Part shown: positions 62,273 through 64,000 of the stretch, one piece after another
How positions within the stretch are numbered: the first letter of the stretch is position 1
Layout of the letters: the number at the start of each line of letters is the position of its first letter
Assembly (NCBI RefSeq): GCF_051133435.1
Contig: NZ_JBPGNY010000001.1
Location: 186,001-250,000 of the forward strand
Source: JAAYAO01 sp051133435
GTDB lineage: Bacteria > Actinomycetota > Actinomycetes > Propionibacteriales > Propionibacteriaceae
Length of the DNA stretch: 64,000 nucleotides
Reading direction: 5' to 3'
Notes under the pieces: generated by a model
Seen by the model: the letters and a program-made list of their open reading frames with translations, nothing else
Database searches by the model: none
Told to the model about the DNA's origin: nothing
Position numbers and translations under genes: made by a program

Positions 62273-63052
62273 ATGGCACAGAAGAACAAGCGCGGGTTGG
62301 TGATCGCCATCGTAGCGCTGGTGCTGGCCGCGCTGCTGGGTACGTGGTACATCCTCTCGGGCGAGAAGGACACCGCCGGTGATCCGCCGGCACCCTCACC
62401 GGCCTCGAGTTCGGCGGCCCCGGCGAGCCCCTCCCCCGCCGACGGTGCCGAACAGTGCGACCCGATGGGTGCCGGATTCGTGCCGACCGAGTTCGAAATG
62501 CCCGGTTCCAAGACCGTCACCCCGGTGCTGTCGCTGGGCCGTGATGCCAACGACGCAGCCGCGGCACCGCCCAAGGATCAATCGCACACCACCGGGTGGT
62601 TCAACGAGGGCCCGATGGCCGGCAGCACCCAGGGCAAGATCGTGCTGACCATCCACACCTACCGCAACGGTGGCGCGCTGGGTAATGAGATGTACGAGGA
62701 CGGCCCGAAGAAGGTCAAGGAAGGCGACCGAATGATCCTGCGCGACGAGAACGGCAACGTCGCGTGTTACACGGTGTCGGGCATCGAGAAGATCTGGGTG
62801 AAGGATTACGACCCCGAATCCGATGCGATCTACGACTGGGACGGTGACCCCAAGATCGCGGTGGTGATCTGCTGGGACTACAACGACGAGGCCCAGGACT
62901 GGGATTCGCGGATCGTCTACTACGCCGACCCGGTCGACGATGGTGCCAGTGGCAGCGACCGCACCGAACAGGCGCCGAAGCCGAACACCCAGCCGTCCGC
63001 ACCGCCGTCGAATGCCCCGGAGAGCGCGCCGGGCAACGCTCCGTCGAACTGA
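62273..63052 (+). CDS. class E/F-like sortase
   Basis: A 259-aa membrane-anchored protein: N-terminal span (about 8-28), disordered Pro/Ser linker, a sortase-fold domain (about 70-215) and a Pro-rich tail. Sortase residues can be read as His in VLTIHTYRNGG, Cys in AVVICWDYN and Arg in DSRIVYYAD. The class F-like motif TGWFNEGPM is present. It is not in the pilus island and has no LPXTG neighbour, so it is a housekeeping or orphan sortase candidate. Class is inferred. Confidence 0.82.
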   Translation: MAQKNKRGLVIAIVALVLAALLGTWYILSGEKDTAGDPPAPSPASSSAAPASPSPADGAEQCDPMGAGFVPTEFEMPGSKTVTPVLSLGRDANDAAAAPPKDQSHTTGWFNEGPMAGSTQGKIVLTIHTYRNGGALGNEMYEDGPKKVKEGDRMILRDENGNVACYTVSGIEKIWVKDYDPESDAIYDWDGDPKIAVVICWDYNDEAQDWDSRIVYYADPVDDGASGSDRTEQAPKPNTQPSAPPSNAPESAPGNAPSN

Positions 63053-63061
63053 TCCCCCGGT

Positions 63062-63086
63062 CGGCCGGCGCGGCTGCGTCCGGCCG
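63062..63086. terminator. short hairpin between converging sortase and polA
   Basis: CGGCCGG (63062-63068) pairs with CCGGCCG (63080-63086) around an 11-nt loop in the 45-bp convergent gap. A bidirectional terminator is plausible. Confidence 0.4.
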
Positions 63087-63097
63087 GCGGAGGCGAC

Positions 63098-64000
63098 TCA
63101 GTGGGCCGCGTCGTGCCAGGAGTGGCCCACCCCGACCGACACGTCGAGGGGCACCGCCAGTGCCATCGCGTTGCCCATCCGGTCGCGGGCGATCTCTTCC
63201 AGGGCCTGTCGTTCCCCGGGGGCGACCTCGAAGACCAGTTCGTCGTGTACCTGCAACAGCATCCGGCTGCGCAGGTTGGCATCGCGCAGGGCCTGATCGA
63301 CATCGAGCATGGCGATCTTGATGATGTCGGCCGCGGTGCCCTGGATCGGGGCGTTCAACGCCATCCGCTCGGCCATCTCGCGGCGTTGCCGGTTCGAACT
63401 GGTCAGGTCGGGTAGGTAGCGGCGCCGGCCGAGCAGGGTTTCGGTGAAACCACTGCGGCTGGCCTGGGCAACGATCGACTGCAGGTAGTCGCGCACCCCT
63501 CCGAAGCGTTCGAAGTACTCCTCGCGCAGGGCCCGGGCCTCGGAGACCTCGATGCCGAGCTGATTGGACAGTCCGAAGGGGCTGAGCCCGTAGGCCAGGC
63601 CGTAGTTCATCGCCTTGATCTTGGCCCGCTGTTCCACGCTGACCGCGTCGGCGGCCACCCCGAACACCCGTCCGGCCATCGCGGTGTGGAAGTCGGCGCC
63701 CGACTTGAAGGCCTCGATCAAGCCTTCATCTTCCGAGCTGTGCGCCATGATCCGCATCTCGATCTGGGAGTAGTCGGCGGTCATCAGGGACTCGTAGCCG
63801 TCACCGACCACGAAGGCCTCACGGATTCGGCGGCCCTCCTCGGTGCGGATCGGGATGTTCTGCAGGTTCGGGTCGGTGCTGGACAGCCGTCCGGTGGCCG
63901 CGATCGTCTGCAGGTAGGTGGTGTGGATCCGGCCGTCGTCGCTGATTGCCTTCAGCAGACCCTCGACGGTCTGGCGCAGCCGGATCGCGTCGCGGTGTTC
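63098..64000 (-). CDS. polA: DNA polymerase I (C-terminal part, runs off window)
   Basis: The last 300 residues of Pol I are present; the gene enters from beyond 64000. Polymerase motif A is LMTADYSQIEMRIMAH, motif B (O helix) has RAKIKAMNYGLAYGLSPFG, motif C is LLQVHDELVFEV, and the extreme C-terminus is SVGVGHSWHDAAH. Upstream residues include TGRLSSTDPNLQNIPIRTEEG. It converges on the sortase gene. The frame is open through base 64000. Confidence 0.96.
   Translation of the reverse strand, partial: EHRDAIRLRQTVEGLLKAISDDGRIHTTYLQTIAATGRLSSTDPNLQNIPIRTEEGRRIREAFVVGDGYESLMTADYSQIEMRIMAHSSEDEGLIEAFKSGADFHTAMAGRVFGVAADAVSVEQRAKIKAMNYGLAYGLSPFGLSNQLGIEVSEARALREEYFERFGGVRDYLQSIVAQASRSGFTETLLGRRRYLPDLTSSNRQRREMAERMALNAPIQGTAADIIKIAMLDVDQALRDANLRSRMLLQVHDELVFEVAPGERQALEEIARDRMGNAMALAVPLDVSVGVGHSWHDAAH

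Overview
The window is high-GC actinobacterial DNA, most likely from the Propionibacteriaceae or a close relative. I infer this from gene content and order, not from a search. Supporting genes are rbpA, whiA, opcA, a protein of the mycothiol-dependent DinB/MDMPI group, and a membrane pyrophosphatase. The backbone follows an order familiar from Mycobacterium and Corynebacterium: sufD-sufB-sufR, ctaA/ctaB, tkt-tal-zwf-opcA-pgl, rbpA-secG-tpiA-pgk-gap, whiA-yvcK-rapZ-uvrC, and then uvrA-uvrB-coaE-rpsA-polA. I saw no rRNA, tRNA, CRISPR, phage or transposase gene.

Layout. Positions 1-2365: Fe-S assembly (sufD partial, sufB, sufR). 2609-8967: a five-gene Liv-type ABC importer followed by a CoA ligase resembling 2-aminobenzoate/benzoate-CoA ligases, probably an aromatic-acid uptake and activation cassette. 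9088-10438: a DUF808 membrane protein and an alkyltransferase-like DNA-repair protein. 10509-13932: an ABC-2 exporter and the haem A genes ctaA and ctaB. 14118-20594: pentose phosphate operon. 20678-24436: rbpA, secG and the lower glycolysis genes on the minus strand. 24765-34172: a sortase-assembled SpaA-type pilus island (large surface adhesin, two class C sortases, two pilins; the backbone pilin carries a frameshift), placed between gap and whiA. 34802-39608: whiA-yvcK-rapZ and uvrC. 39636-44385: an SDR, a small GNAT, a glycosyltransferase and a divergent membrane pyrophosphatase with a lipoprotein-like N-terminus. 44591-48222: response regulator, histidine kinase and ABC-2 exporter. 48420-50965: a Tat-exported Rieske lipoprotein, a lipid-kinase-like protein and an unknown membrane-anchored protein. 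50984-57456: uvrA, a DinB/MDMPI protein, an MBL-fold hydrolase and uvrB. 57550-64000: a Pro/Gly-rich membrane protein, a PrsW-like zinc-ribbon protein, coaE, rpsA, a class E/F-like sortase and polA (partial).

How it fits together. The pentose phosphate and triose genes supply NADPH, ribose phosphates and lower glycolysis. ctaA/ctaB make haem A for the terminal oxidase. The suf genes make Fe-S clusters under control of a Fe-S sensor repressor. The pilus genes are ordered backbone pilin, sortase, second pilin, sortase, adhesin, nearly all with overlapping ends, which fits one co-expressed surface fibre.

The most novel signal is a previously unnamed (to me) 76-78 bp intergenic repeat with TGGATGAAAACGCACC ends, present three times (8978-9055, 44495-44570, 48326-48401). 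Two direct copies bracket exactly the two-component/ABC-exporter cassette, and the third closes the importer/CoA-ligase cassette. A second theme is probable leaderless transcription: TANNNT boxes lie 6-7 nt before the start codon of uvrB, uvrC, the Rieske gene and an ABC gene.
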